Assembly (NCBI GenBank): GCA_010645155.1
Contig: CM021314.1
Span: 5,721,048-5,785,047, forward strand
DNA: 64,000 bases
Direction: 5' to 3'
From: Tigriopus japonicus
Taxonomy: Eukaryota > Arthropoda > Copepoda > Harpacticoida > Harpacticidae
In this document: in pieces, positions 12,840-26,470 of the stretch
Layout: every line of letters begins with the position of its first letter
How positions within the stretch are numbered: position 1 is the first letter of the stretch
The notes under the pieces: model-generated
What the model saw: the letters and a program-made list of their open reading frames with translations, nothing else
What the model was told of the DNA's origin: nothing
Database searches by the model: none
Made by a program: the position numbers and the translations under genes

Positions 12840-14754
12840 TTATCGTCGCATTAATTGATTTTCTTTTGATATCATGGGGCCATGAGAATTGGCGAAATCA
12901 GGGCTTCCAAGATTAATCCAAAATTCAAAAGTCGGATTAATCATATATTTTCCAACACCATTCATCCGTGTAATGAGATGAAAACGTATTGATTTTAAAT
13001 TGAAAAAAAATAACTAGGACAAACTTATCCATCCAAAGTGCGTGGTGTTGAAGCTAGTAGAGTTCAAAGTTAAAAACTAAAATGCCTTCTCCTCAAAAAC
13101 ATTGTTGTTAATGTTTCCAACTTTTCATTAAAATATTTAGTAAAAGGCCTGCACCCAATCATAATTTTTGCTGACATGCTCCCGAATCGATCACTTCAAC
13201 TTTTACTTTCATCCCCTTGCTAAGGGCATTCCTCGTCATAATAATCCCAAAGAGGCTCCTGTACTGCATGTATTGGATACTCTTAACATACGCTTGCAGT
13301 ACAATGGGGTGTATTTGTGGCAGGCTTGTGCATGCACTTGTCCGGAACCGGGAGAGCATTCCTCCCTTCATCCCTCCCTCCCTCCCTCCCTTTCCTTCCC
13401 TTGTTGGTCTCGTATGCGCGTACGGGGAGGAATTCGTTTGTTTCCCCAAAGGGAAAGAGGAATGGAATCAAGCTATAGGGATGGCAGACAGAGGTAGCGG
13501 AAACGATTTTCCCCAACTTGTTCAACATGAAGGATGCTTTCTTGCCCTACATCTGTCAGTTCCCAAATTTGCCCCAGTTTTTGCCTTCGATCCAAGGAGA
13601 GGGACTTGATTTCGCCCTCATAACTACGTAAGCTTTCTCCTTGGAGGTTCCACGCTCAGTCTCTCAATGAAGGGACAAGATTCCAAGTAATGGAAATTCA
13701 AATGTGACTTTATTTGGGCTAGTTGACAAAGTGGATGAAACGTACAAACTGGAGTATTCGATGATTTTTTGGTTACTATAAATACGTTAATCTCTTAATC
13801 AAAAGAAAGTCAAAATAGCATGAAAGCTGATTGCTGACAAAATGCACTATTATTTCCGTTGCTTTACTTTGTCGTTGACCCTACTAGGTAAGTTACGTGT
13901 ATTGGGCCTCTGAGTTCCTTAAATTCTTTTAAAAGCTATGGACAGTCGTGCTGTAGACAAATCCTTTCTTTAAAGGGATAGCGAGCACGCAAAGAACATG
14001 GCCTACCTAGTAGTAGAGGAACAGTTAACTTTCAGTATAAGGATTCCTCATTTCATCATCTCCTTAGGTCACTAGATCGTGCCAGCCTTTTTGGTCTTGG
14101 TTGACTTACAACCCTCGTTTCTCCATAGTGCTTTGGTGAATTGAACACACTTTATTCCAACGGAGCTCAAAGTTCCTCTTCCCTTGTACTCTGGCATGGC
14201 ATTTCGGCCTGCGTTTATTTCTTTCTCTCTTCCCACCCCTATTACCCTCAGGGAAGGTTGCTATCATGGAATGCCTGAAAAGCTACTTCCTATTCGGACC
14301 ATGAACAACCACCCTAACAAACTACCCACTTGGAGGACGGCATACTTTCCCCCAAACTATCTTCAACGGCTTAGCCGTGGCTTCCTCGAATGTGCGTATG
14401 GTAGACAAGAAGGACTTGCTGGTTCGTGCCCTACTTAAGAGATCCAAGCCAATGCTGTAGTTAGAAAAAAAGGGAGGGATTGCAAAAGGAAGGGATGAAA
14501 CCGGTGAGGGCAAGCCAATAGAAATGAATAAAAGGATCCTCACGAAATTTTGAAATAAGTTCTATTGTTTTCAGAACATGAAGCCATGACTCCGATTGAC
14601 CTAATTGTACATCCTTTATATATTGACAATTAAAGGTCTGATTCGCACGTGGATCAGACTCTGAAGTCTGTGGGGAAAGCCAATGAGGTATTATGGAGCA
14701 AGAGAGCAGCTCAATGTTCCATGGAGAGAAGGGAAATACCTCCCTCCCTCCCCT

Positions 14755-14786
<32 letters not shown>

Positions 14787-16760
14787 ATCATCTTCTGTGC
14801 TCCCTCAGTCCCTTCCTCGTATGTAGCTAACTCTGTCACTTTCTCTCCCGGCCGTTGTTCCATTTCCTTGCATGCATGGGGAGCCAGCTCAACCAAAGGA
14901 AAACCCGAAAGACCGGCTGAGCTACTATGAATGTACGTAGGAAGACAATGACGATGTTGGCCCGGGAAAGGAAGAGCAGCAGCACATGCCAGGCAACCAC
15001 TCGATGCGACGTGTCCCAAATTCTACCGCACACCGCATTCGCCGGTCCCAGCCATCGAGGCCAGTGGTCGGAGGCCAACCTCGCCGGCAATCCTTTGGCC
15101 TCCACGCGCGTCCTCTCCTCCATCGTTGCATCCACTCTCACTCATGTTCTTTGAGGCTAAGGCTCGCTCGAGACAAACAGGCTGGCGGGTGAAGACATTC
15201 AGCCGAGGCATGCGGTGAAAGGGTCCAATTTCGAGGCCAGGTCTCAAACATGAGTGCTCTTCACGCTCGTCTTTCTTTCCTTCGTTCTTTCGCTTTCTTG
15301 TGCCCTGTTCCCGCTGTCTCGTTCTCTTCCCACCCTCGGCAATTGGGGGGTATGCCGAGGTTGGCCCTGGTGAGTGAGCATGGACACGAGCCAAGAACAC
15401 CAAGGAGCGCCTTGACATAAAAGCCTCTTTCCATCCAAAGGCGACGGGAAAAGTAAGTGAAGTGAAGGCGGTGGCGGCTTATTTCGGGGTCCACTCGTCC
15501 GAACCCGCACAGGAAAGACTTGCCTCGGTGCCAGCCTGAGAAAGAACAAGAAGAGAATAAGACCGACTATCTTTGGCCGATTCATGGGACGAACAAGATC
15601 GGAGGCCAAGGAGACAAAAAGCTCGAAAGATTGTGTCCATCCTGCAAAAATTGGCCCTTGGCCTTCTAGTCACAACTTGAGGTAAGACATTCATCTTCAT
15701 ATTGTTTCTTTCTCAAGCCATACTTCGGGCGTAAATTTGGTCATGAAAAGTCTCCAAAATGGATCTCCAGTACCAAAAGAAGAAAGTGGCAGTCGTTGAT
15801 AGCCATTCATTCAAGCCCTGAACTGCCTGCTAGAAGGGAGAAAGAAAGAAAGAAAGAGGGAAGCCGTCATCGACATCTTCAAGAAAAGAGAGCTTGCAAA
15901 ATGAAAGAAGGGAAGAAGACTGAAAGGGAAACTTTGAAAAGTCGGATTTGGCTTGAAGAAACCTTTTGGCATTTACAGTTTCCATTCAATTCTATGGATG
16001 AAACAGTTCGCCCTCGTGAACCCTGGCAAATCTAGGTGGTACCCTAAAATCAAAAGATGGCGAATATTGATTTAATACCCAATGATTTTATACCTGATTG
16101 GGATGGCTAACTACTAAATGACGGATAAAGCATGGAACCACCACGTTTTGTCTTGAATTTCATCAAGCATCAAGACAACGACGACGTCATTGCATGTAGC
16201 TATTGCACGAGTTGGATCATAAGAAAGTCATCGCATTAGTCCGGGTCCTTGCTTGCTGGAGATCGCTCGCAAATGTTAAATTATGTTCGTACAACACGTA
16301 GCCAGGCCTGCGACGAACGTACTGAAATCACTAGGGGAAGAGTTGAGCTCCCGAAATACTTGCCAAAAATATATTGACTGTCTCCTCAACGACAGATGAC
16401 AGAAGCCAAGTGGTGATACTTAAGCTTCCGCTTCCTACGCTACTACCTACGGTCTGCTCCCGGAGCATTGATAAAGTGTTGATTTGGTCCAATCAATCAA
16501 TCAATTATCTGGTCTTCTTTACAGCCATGGCTAACACACCGAGCTAGCCCCATCAAATCCGACTGCTTTGTAAATGACCACTCCAACAACACCCAAGAAA
16601 TTGCATCACTTCGGCTACCCAAGACTATTTGCTCACCGACCCACACCATCACATTCAAACTACAATCAACATACATACTGTGTGGGAGCTTTAAATTGTT
16701 CCTGGTGTACCAAGTGAAAAAAACCTCGCCTGAGGTGTCAAACGAATTTCAAAGTTCGCC
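12840..16760. other. Intergenic DNA with simple repeats; 5' flank of the CPEB gene
   Basis: No gene is recognised. Simple repeats present: (CCCT)n near 13373-13400, (CTT)n near 14756-14790 and (GAAA)n near 15839-15858. Several open frames of 60-130 codons in 13.2-15.7 kb overlap each other on opposite strands and are low in complexity. The sequence just upstream of 16761 is presumably the CPEB 5' leader, but I see no clear TATA/Inr pair. Confidence 0.4.
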
Positions 16761-19700
16761 ATGCAAAATGCTACTGAAGGTCCTTCAACTAGTTCTCCGA
16801 TCTCAACCGCAGAGGGCATGAGTCCCCAAACCAGCAAAGAAAGCAGTCCCAAACTGGGCTCTGATCATCAAACTAAACCAGATCACGATGTCAACTCCGA
16901 TGATCACAATGGGGACGGAGGTGTTTCATCCAATGGTCATTCAGAGAACGGAAGAGCCACAGGGAATGAGGTGGGTTTGAAAAACAACAAAGATCATCAT
17001 CATTCGTCGGAACCACTTTCACACTTGGTCCAAGACTCGGGTAGTCCCAACCCCAGCAATAGCACCATTAGCCAATCCAATGCCAGTTCCCAGGGTTTAA
17101 GTGGCAGCTTTACCTCCACCGCTGACACGGGCTCATCCACGTTCCACTCTGACCCTCAAAAATCGGCCTTTCTTGTGGCTAAATCTCCCGTTGACGACTA
17201 TGCTAGCCAACAAAATTTACAGCAGTCCCAAGCCCATGGGATGCTTCATCAACAACAACAACTGCAGAGCCAGCTCTATCATCAAGATAATACGCAGCCT
17301 GATCTTATGAAGTTCAACAACAATCAAGCCCAGCAGTCGTCCCAACACCCGCCTCCAGCCGAGTTCAATAATTTCCGTCACAATGGTCTGACTCCCATGG
17401 CTCAGCAACCCAATGCCGGCAACTGGGGAGCATTAGACGAGATCAATTCCATTAACTATGGGCAGCCTCCTCCTCCCAATCACAATATGGCCATGATGGC
17501 AGGAAGTGGGATGAACCCGCAAATGGCCCAAATGCCGCGACGGTCACTGAATGCAGGAGCTCCACAACATTGGCAACCCATTCAACAGCAACAGCAGCAA
17601 CAACAACGCCAGCAACAGCATCATCAACAGCAACAACAGCATGGTTACCCGCAACAGAATCAGTACATGTTGAATCAGCAGCGAGGTGCATTTGGACCTC
17701 ACAATCCAGTTGCCGGATGTTGGTCCAACCCTAGTCAAAGTAATTGGTCCACGGGGATGGCGTCCATGGGGATGAATCCCAGTATGGGCAACTGGAATCG
17801 GGGAGGATCTCGAGGATCGGGGCAACAAAGAAACCAAAGGATGTTTAGTTCCTACCAACCCCAACAAAGTGGTGGCTATATGGGCCATCACGGTGGTGGA
17901 GGCGGTGGAATGGGACGAAAGCCTCACAATGGCTTCTCCGGAAAAATGAATATTATGGGTGGCAATGATGAACACGTGAGTTGGATTGTTTGTCAAAATT
18001 TGCACCTTCAAGTTGAATCTTTCTATCAAGGTGATTTTTGCTCCTTTTAACAGGGTGGTCCTCTAGATTCCATGCGAAGGCTTGAACAATTCTTGCCCCA
18101 CGACGTTGGACCAAAGGGTAAGAAAATTAGGGCCCATTTTTCAGGCAAATTGAAAATTTTATCGATACCTAGAACGATAGATGAATAGATAGATAGAAAT
18201 AAAATAAATAGATCTTGTATTCAGACCTGACCAAATTGGACGCAATTATTTTCCATTGCATTGTTTTTTTTCCTAATATCTAGGTATTCACCAACAATTT
18301 TCAAAGACAAACCATTTTATCAAAGGTAACTTCTTGTTGTTAGTTTTTCACTCAATGGCTGCATGTCGAATGATAAATGTCTCAGTTTCGGTTTGAGCGG
18401 GGCACCATTTCATCTTTACTGGGCTTATCTTGGCATTTCCCTCTTCCTCCATTAATGAAAACTGTCTCTTTCGTCAGGCAAATCAAATATGATGGGAGGG
18501 GGCATGGGGGAAGACTACCATGGCCATGGAGTGGGCGGAGATGAAACCGGGTTCGATGGCAATGGAGGCGGATCGGGTGGTGCGTTTTTTTCTTCAGCTC
18601 GTTCCTCACCGAGAAGCCAAGGCTCCCAATTTGACACTAATGGCGAACGATTCTCGAGAAAGGTCTTTGTTGGAGGACTGCCACCAGATATTGATGAAGA
18701 CGAGATTACAGCCAGTTTTCGTAGATTCGGTCCATTGGTTGTAGACTGGCCCCATAAAGCGGAGAGTAAATCGTATTTTCCCCCCAAAGGCTACGCCTTC
18801 CTCTTGTTTCAGGTAAGGAAGAAACACTAATACGTTAATACGTTCCACTTTGGTGGCATTTTGATGGCTTTCTCGCGATGCTTTTTTCTACGGTCTTGTT
18901 AACTTTGTGCCTTTTCAGGATGAATCGTCGGTCCAAGCTTTGATCGATGCCTGCATTCAGGATGAGGAGAAGCTGTATTTGTGCGTATCCTCGCCAACCA
19001 TCAAAGACAAACCTGTGCAAATTCGACCTTGGCGCCTGTCTGATGCAGACTTTGTCCTGGATGCATCTCTCCCGTTGGATCCTAGAAAAACTGTTTTTGT
19101 TGGAGGTGTGCCTCGGCCATTAAAAGCAGGTATGACGCTAACTGGCAAACGCCTGCCTGCTTGCCCAAACTTTTAATATATTGGTGCAGGGTGATTGTTT
19201 GACTTGGACTCATCGGGTTGGTTTTTTAGTCGAATTAGCCATGATTATGGACCGGTTGTACGGTGGAGTCTGTTACGCTGGGATTGACACGGACCCCGAA
19301 TTGAAATATCCCAAAGGAGCTGGGCGTGTGGCTTTCTCCAACCAGCAGAGTTATATTGCTGCCATTAGTGCTCGCTTCGTTCAGCTCCAACACGGCGATA
19401 TCGACAAGAGGGTAAGTCAAGGATTTACTCGTAGGACACACACCATGTTAAGTTTCTCAATGTTTTGAGGCACAAAGCTAAGGTCAATTCACATTTATCA
19501 GGTTGAGGTCAAGCCATACGTGTTAGATGATCAATTGTGCGACGAGTGCCAAGGGGCACGCTGTGGAGGCAAATTTGCACCTTTCTTCTGTGCAAACGTC
19601 ACGTGCTTGCAGGTAGGATTGACATTGTACTTATATCTTATATACATACAGACAAATTTCATGTCGTACCTATGTAAGCGATCATCCTTTGTGAGAAGGG

Positions 19701-22700
19701 GAGCCCTTACAGTGGATTGAGTTGTTGCTTTAAAATAGAGGTCACAAGTAATTTTACAGCGGAGACGAACTCCTGCAGTTTGTTCAGGGGTATCCAATTA
19801 CATAGAATTTCAATAATAATTCACTTCAAAAGAAGAAAATGAAACTTTGGCTCACACTTGCCCTTCACAAGTAACTTCACTGAAATACATGTACGCAAGG
19901 TTCGAACGAAATATCCCGGGATTAAGCCCTTGTTTTCAAGCTGTTCAATAGACTCAAAGAACGTTTTGGTTATGGCTAGTTGATCGATAACCAACCCACT
20001 CAAACTCTTTATGGAAATTTTCATTTGTTATCAACCCAATCCTTAACCTTCCCATTCATGAAAGTTCACGCGTAGAATAGTTTCTGGTTTTGGTCATCAA
20101 ATTAAAAAAGAAAACAAACTAGACCTTACATTACTTTACATTCGAGACAAATAATCATGGGACAAAAAACCAACAAGAACCACAAGCTCTCCTTGAGAAG
20201 GGTGTTTTAGTTGAAAAGACGATACGCACGAACCAAGTTTAAAATGTTATGGTCTCAAATCAAGCTGTGCTGTTGCACTATTTCGATTCCACAAAATTTT
20301 CCTTGTCCCAAAAACTTGCTCTAGTTGAGCATCTCGTGTTTCGTTCCCCGTGTGCAATAAGTTGACACATGAGAAATCATAAAAGATCCTTTGTTAGGAG
20401 ACCTCTACAATAATGTAGAAATGGTACACTACAAACGGGTCGTCATCATCAGTAACCCAATTAACATTCCAACCATGTTAAATCATCTTGTTGGGAGGTG
20501 TTTGACGGTGAAGTGCGTCTTAATACCTTGAGTGCCTCGGTCGCAAGAGTGCCGCTCTCCAATAATTGTAATGGACCCGACACACCCGTTGGTTGGTTCG
20601 TTCGTTCTTACGTATTTAGTGCAAGAACATCTCACTCGGTAAACGAAAATGAAAGAGGGAGAGAATACGTTTGAGGCGTAAGGACCACCCAGGGAAGGCC
20701 TAAGCGGGGTTGAGGAGAAAACAGGTCGTCCGTCGGACATGATCATGATGGTGATGGTGCTGCTGCTGAATGTGATGATGATGATGATCTTGTTGTTCGG
20801 CAAGAGAAGCTATTCCTGTTGATGCTGAAAGTTCACATGGTCTCTTGGTCCTAGTCCAACTCTTGTTCCTTGACATGCTCAACATGAGGGTGATGATGAT
20901 AACCTTTTCAATCCTGTTTCTGAGAACATAGGTACACATGTACAAACTTCGACTGACTAGATAACACGACATCTCTAACCAACCATCATTTGTCCGAGTG
21001 TTATGTACAGAGCTCAGCACACCAATTTCATTCTTTGAGCCGTCTGCAAACGTAGACCTACGTACAGTGTGATACGTACAAAAATGATCTAATTTGTCAT
21101 GGTGGGATATATGTACAAAGAACGAAACTGACAATAACATCCTCATTATACACACCATTCTTGCCATAGTGAATGAGAAGTGACCCTAGATGCTTACAGA
21201 ATTGAAAACCAGAGGGTTCGTACACAGAACTTAGAGGGATGTCCAGTACTGGACACGGTAGTGAAAAATTCATATCAAGTGTCAATGGAAATTCCCAAAC
21301 ACTATGAGATATGTTTCACATTCGGGAAAAAAACTCAAACTCCCAAGCAAATGATATAGATTTTTGAAGTCACATAATAAAATAAGAAATCTTCATTTTT
21401 CTGAAATAATCATAATATCATACATAACATGAAAATAACATTTTTGAATACTGAATGCACACTAAAAATAAATGTTTTTGAAAAACGATGTATCCATTGA
21501 TTTAAGTACATTAGATTATATTTTCAAATGAAAATTGAAAAGAAATTTTTGCACAGAGGTGTCTTCGTATTTTGCGAGAATTCGATATTTCTCGGAGGAC
21601 CATAGTCAAATTGGACCAAAATCGATTCAGAATTGCACAAAATTTGCATTGAAAGCCTATCATAAGGACCTTTCCATAATTCAAGTGCCGTAATGCGAAA
21701 AAATGTATTTTTTGTCAAATATCAGTTAATGTTATATATAATATTTTGACATTCTATGACAAAACATTGAAATATAAAGAACCTTTAGTTCACGTTGTGA
21801 CATCAAAAGTCAAAGTTATTTGCTTGGGAATTTGAGTTTTTCTACGCATACCAAGAGCGTTTTTTCGCTTTTTTGGGCCAAAAATGAACCGGTTAAACTC
21901 AAATAACTTAGTAGCTGATCGGCATATTTTCAAGCAATTTCGATTCAAAAGGGATCTAAATCTGCTCTAAAAGTGTACTGACCTGATTTTTAAATATTTA
22001 ATAGGTTTTTTGGTATTTGACTTTGAATCTAGACCAGATATTGAAAAGCCCATTAAATCAAAGTTGTTCCCCTTGGTTTCTTGAGTCTGAAACATATCTC
22101 ATAGTGTTAGGGAATTTTCATAGAAATTTAATATGATTTTTTCAATACCGTGTGAAGATGATTCTAATGTGATTTTTATCTCTTTTTGTCTAGGGTTGGC
22201 ATATTGGTCCTTGTTAAGGTTTTTAGTTAAAAAACGGCGACACTAATTATTTGGTCGCGTCACTGGTTGATTGGGACACATGTTTGTCTTACTCAACATC
22301 TGAAAATTCATGACGGAACTCGATTTTGCGAGTTTAATGTGATGAAGAGAAGGGAAATCCTTGCCATCATTTTTTTTGTTAATTCTAGAGGGTTTATACG
22401 GTTATGCAATTTCTAGAATTGGAATAGCTTATTGTTGATAAGAGCCACGCATTTAGGCTTTGCTGCATTCGTACATGTTGGAATAACGGTATGATGTCGC
22501 TCGTACCTGGAAAACACATTCTTGCGATTAAGCCATGGTATATGTTCAATGAAAACGCGCAAGTAACAAAAGTGTAAGAGTGAATTTTCAATTAATGGAT
22601 GGGCTGCCAAGAAAATTGCCGCCAATGCCAGAAAACTTATATACCTTACGAGGGGCAGACCTTCCATTTGGGGTAATAAGACACTAGTTAAGGGTCATCA

Positions 22701-23663
22701 TGTCAAATGTATTTGACCTCTATGTAATTGAGGCGTTGCTCCCTCAATTGCATCCAGGCTGGTAGATTTGTGAGAAAATCGGGACAAGCAAGCCACAAAA
22801 TTATCTTTGGGTTGTTGTTGTTGTTAAAATAATGCCTGAGAAGATCTTGGGTTGGATTGAGGGTCTTAGAGCAATAGACGGAGTTTTCTCTTTCTTTCTT
22901 TTCGATCGGAGCTCGTCTGCTTCTTGTCATGCACTTAAAAGCGGTTGAAAAATATCATGCCATAAAATGAGTAGAAAATCTGGACGGGATATCTATGGTA
23001 TCCACTGTAGTTAAAACTTGAAAGAAAGGCTTTGCCTTACGTTTGAACTGACACGCAATCTTCCTACAGATCAGACTATAACTAGCCTCACGGATTGGAA
23101 GACCAATTTCATCCTCCGAGCATTCGTTTCGTTCAGGAAAGATTCTCACTTCCTAAGTGAGTGCTTGGGCCTACGACAGTACAGGAATCCTCACTACTCA
23201 GTACAATATAAACGGGCTTGGAACGACAAAAAGTAGAACAGAGCATTGGAAGTAAAGAGCGAAAAGTGATTATCTCGTCTGTGTATTTCGATCCCCTTGT
23301 TTCACGCCTTGTCATAAAATGCAAAATAATTATGACAGACCGAGGCAGAAAATAAGTTGCACAATGATTTCCTTTGTCTTGCCTAGGTCTGTTAGCATAA
23401 AAAAGAACGATTCGAATTGTAGTTTCAAGATTTAAGGAAATGAGAGCCTCCAAAAAAATAAGTCAAACACAGATTGTTTTTTTGGCGTACATTCTACATA
23501 ATACTTATCTGATAGCATCTCATGTCTTCTTTGTCTTTTGTTACAGTATTACTGCGAGCAATGTTGGGCGAATATCCATTCTCGACCCGGTCGTGAGTTC
23601 CACAAGCCTTTGGTGAAGGAAGGGGCGGACCGACCCCGGACCGTTCCATTTCGGTGGTGCTGA
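16761..23663 (+). CDS. orb2: Orb2-like CPEB (CPEB2-4 class), 8 coding exons
   Basis: Cytoplasmic polyadenylation element-binding protein: binds U-rich 3' UTR elements and controls translation and poly(A) length. Exons: 16761-17975, 18054-18117, 18284-18325, 18478-18812, 18919-19129, 19230-19411, 19502-19612, 23547-23663. All junctions are GT-AG and in frame, giving about 758 aa. The N-terminus (1-405) is disordered, Ser/Asn/Gln-rich, with a Gln/His tract near 275-293. RRM1 starts at KVFVGGLPP (about 502) and RRM2 at TVFVGGVPRP (about 612). The C-terminal ZZ-type zinc domain has the spaced Cys/His pattern from QLCDEC to REFHKPL. The RRM2-ZZ part is nearly word-for-word the CPEB2-4/Orb2 sequence, which separates it from CPEB1/Orb. 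Exon 3 is only 42 nt and could be skipped without a frame change. The protein ends in RWC where vertebrate CPEB2 ends in RWN. The last intron (3934 bp) splits the zinc domain. Confidence 0.95.
17583..17641 (+). repeat. CAA/CAG triplet tract coding for Gln/His
   Basis: Imperfect CAA/CAG run interrupted by CGC and CAT codons, inside exon 1 of the CPEB gene. It codes for about 19 residues, almost all Gln with a few Arg/His. Mixed CAA and CAG codons make it more stable than a pure CAG repeat. In Drosophila Orb2 a comparable Gln-rich part drives amyloid-like assembly; that this protein does so is inference. Confidence 0.85.
19613..23546 (+). other. Large last intron of the CPEB gene (3934 bp)
   Basis: The other introns of this gene are 78-166 bp; this one is about 25 times longer. 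It starts with GTAGGA and ends with TTGTTACAG. It contains a (GAT)n-like patch near 20725-20790 and the inverted-repeat element at 21267-22136. No coding exon of the CPEB gene is missing, because the protein joins across it without loss. Confidence 0.85.
21267..22136. mobile_element. Intronic inverted-repeat element, about 870 bp, split arm
   Basis: The left arm at 21267-21325 is matched by the reverse complement of 22083-22136; both share AACACTATGAGATATGTTTC. The continuation of the left arm (21324-21360, with CTCCCAAGCAAATGATAT) pairs instead with 21817-21847. So the right arm is interrupted by about 235 bp (21848-22082). No coding frame is seen. It lies within the last CPEB intron. Confidence 0.65.
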
Positions 23664-26338
23664 TTCGCCCTTTGAAGGCGGCCGTAGTTCAACCAACAAG
23701 AAACCAAACCTAGTCAAATTATGAGCATCCCTAGCATCCCGCCGTTGGACAGCTTTCGCGATGATTCACATGTTAGTGCGAATTTCCCGGTCAGAGACGC
23801 AATACGAGTATCATACTGCAAATTTTGAGCAGAGACCTTCTCTCACCTTTGGACACCAACGGGACGGGAACGCAAGAAAACCCTGTCTCATGGCTCTCGC
23901 AAGGACCCACCCAAAAATCTAGGAATAAATATTAGAACTCCATTGTTCCCAATGATAGAGTCCCTCAGAAACCCCCCTGCCTTTCCCTCCCCTTTCAAAA
24001 GAATGCCCCTATTCTGCCGTATTGAGTTTTGTTCAAGAGTTTCTTCGTTGCATCTCAGTACTACTGACACTTACGTGTTTTAAGGCAAAGGCACTATCTG
24101 ACTGACATATTGGAAGAGATTCTTAACTTCCATTGTCTCTTTGATTCAACAATCAATGATTTACACGTATTTTCATATTTCTCCCATAACAGCCCTTGTT
24201 CATTGATGGATTGGATGTTAAATCTATTAGTTAATCAATCAATTGGTCAGCAATCGGCCATTCATTATATTTTTTATCCCCGTACTACCCACTCACTCAC
24301 CGAGTAAATATACTGTACCACACGCTCGAACCGAATCACGCCCCATTATCCCTCCCGTTCCCATCCTTCTCTTGCTCGTGGGCAAGCAAAGTAGAATCAT
24401 ACTGCTCTACACTACTTGCAGTTTATGCCCGTAGGTACAATCTTAGGCAATTTTCAATCGACCTATCTGTGTCTAGAGACTAGCCGAACACGCCCCCATA
24501 TGTTCGGTGGTCAAATTTCTAATTCTTATCGTCAAAACGCTCGTACTTTTGAAATTTACAAACTCGAATATTAGGAGCATGCATCCAACTCTTTCTCTTT
24601 CTTCATTGCCATTAGGGCTGCTTCGGCCCCGATCAATGTACAGCGTACGTAGAACTTGAGTACTTGGACATTGCTTGCTTGCTTGCTTGCTTGTTTATTG
24701 TTGAATCACTGTTTCGGTCGAGCTCACCCAGAATTGTAACCCAAACGAATTCCGAATCACTAGCACTCCCTCCCTTAATCAGATCGGTTACGCCCCCATA
24801 CCCCCCCCCTCCCCGACATTCGAGACAAGTCGAAGAGGGTCTAGTCATCCTCGTCATCACGCAGTTCCTTCTTTAGATGGTTTTATTCTTTGTTCTAGTT
24901 ATTACAATTGAGTCTATATTATGATAGTTTAAAGCTTGATCAACACCCACTACTCAATGTCTGTATGTCTGGTGTCCCCTTCCATCTCCGTTTCAATCAA
25001 CTTCCGCCCACCCTTCCTTCCCCTCACTCCTCATACCTATGTTCCATTGTGGACTCGCGGTTCATCCTTGTTTGGGCGAGCTGCGTCAGTTTGTTAGTTT
25101 TCTACGATCGAGACACGGTTGTCCTTCCTTTAGACCGATGTTGCGGCTTCATCCGCTTGAAAGTCGTCTCCTTTGAGAACTTATTACAAGACCTACTATT
25201 ACTTCTACTTCTTCTACAATCACTACAAGGACTATTTTTACCGTTATTAGTACGATTATTACTATTATTATCATAACTCCACCATTTTGATGTCTTGTTT
25301 GGTTTTCTTGATTGATACGCCTTTACTACCAAACCTTCCCGATGACATCATCAGCAACTACTTCTACTACTGCAACAACAAGAACAACTATTTTCCAAAA
25401 ACGAGACTCTGCCTGGTTAGTAAAACGCCTTTTTGCTGTATATTTTTATACGGTGGACATCAAGAAGCCCATCCATCCGCTCTCTTTCGTATCCTATTTT
25501 CGCCTCCTCCCAAACATCTCTCTTCATCAGGATCCTTTTCCCTGTCTTGATGTTTTTACACGATTCTTCTTACAACCCGGAACTCAAGCAATCGTTTTGT
25601 ATGGAAAAATTTTTTAAACTTGGCAACGACACCAAAAACAAACACCACCTTGTCATAAGCAAGCAGGTAAACAACCAAACAACAAACCGACATCATACTC
25701 ATTTTTGAGTCACTTTTACACCTTTTTTGGAACTCTCTTTGTTGAGATAAAACGCCATTCATCATCAATTCATCATCATCATCATCATCATCATCAACAA
25801 CAACAACAACAACAACAACAACTCATCCTCCTTAACTTCATGATGTGCTGATCTTTATTTACGGCATACTAGTAGAATACCCACACACCCGAACACCAAC
25901 CAAATCTTGAATTAATTCTTTATTATCCATGCGACAGATCCAGTAACTATATTAGTACGATTATCATTGACATTATTCTTAATCTGATTACAATTGTTCT
26001 TCTTCTGATTATCATTATTATTCTTATTCTTATGGCTATTATTATCATTGCAACATATACTCCATTTTATAACGAAAGAACGGACACATTTTTGTACATA
26101 CCATTTCGTGAGGATAACTTTAAAACAGAAGTCTATTTCAATCCATCTACCACATTTCCTTGTTCTTGTTCTTTTCTTCTCACAAACATAAACGATGACC
26201 TCAAGACGTATTTTACCATGATGCAGTCTTTCACCTAGGGGAACTTGCCCAAATACCTGCCTAAGATAATATTTACTCGACGACAAAAGCTTGATTTCTC
26301 TTACTTGGATTGCAAGTTTCAAAAATCAATCAACCTAG
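23664..26338. other. Downstream of CPEB: 3' UTR and low-complexity intergenic DNA
   Basis: No gene is recognised. Part of this must be the CPEB 3' UTR, but its end is not clear. Simple repeats: (TTGC)n at 24671-24694, C-runs near 24800 and imperfect ACT/ATT-type triplets at 25185-25275. The longest open frames (24908-25276 +, 25912-26322 -) translate these triplets into Leu-, Asn- or Lys-rich strings and are not protein-like. Confidence 0.4.
25771..25822 (+). repeat. Compound microsatellite (CAT)n(CAA)n
   Basis: About nine CAT units run directly into about eight CAA units with almost no interruption. Confidence 0.95.
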
Positions 26339-26470
26339 AGCACTATAATAACAGAGTACGCGCATGCAACTTTTTTGCCTCACGCAGGTCGAACTCAAGG
26401 ACCACAGAACAATGGAATCGATGTGTTGGGACCAAAAAGTCGCATGCGCGTACTCTTTTATTATAGTGCG
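26339..26470. mobile_element. MITE with about 35-bp inverted ends, 132 bp
   Basis: The left arm (about 26341-26378) and the reverse complement of the right arm (about 26432-26468) share GCACTATAATAA then AGAGTACGCGCATGC, with one small mismatch region. CTAG occurs directly outside both ends (26335-26338 and 26471-26474) and may be the target duplication. The interior is only about 55 bp and non-coding. Confidence 0.75.

Noticed and set aside
24908..25617. Leu/Ser-rich open frames
   Set aside because: They are derived from pyrimidine-rich triplet repeats and overlap frames on both strands.
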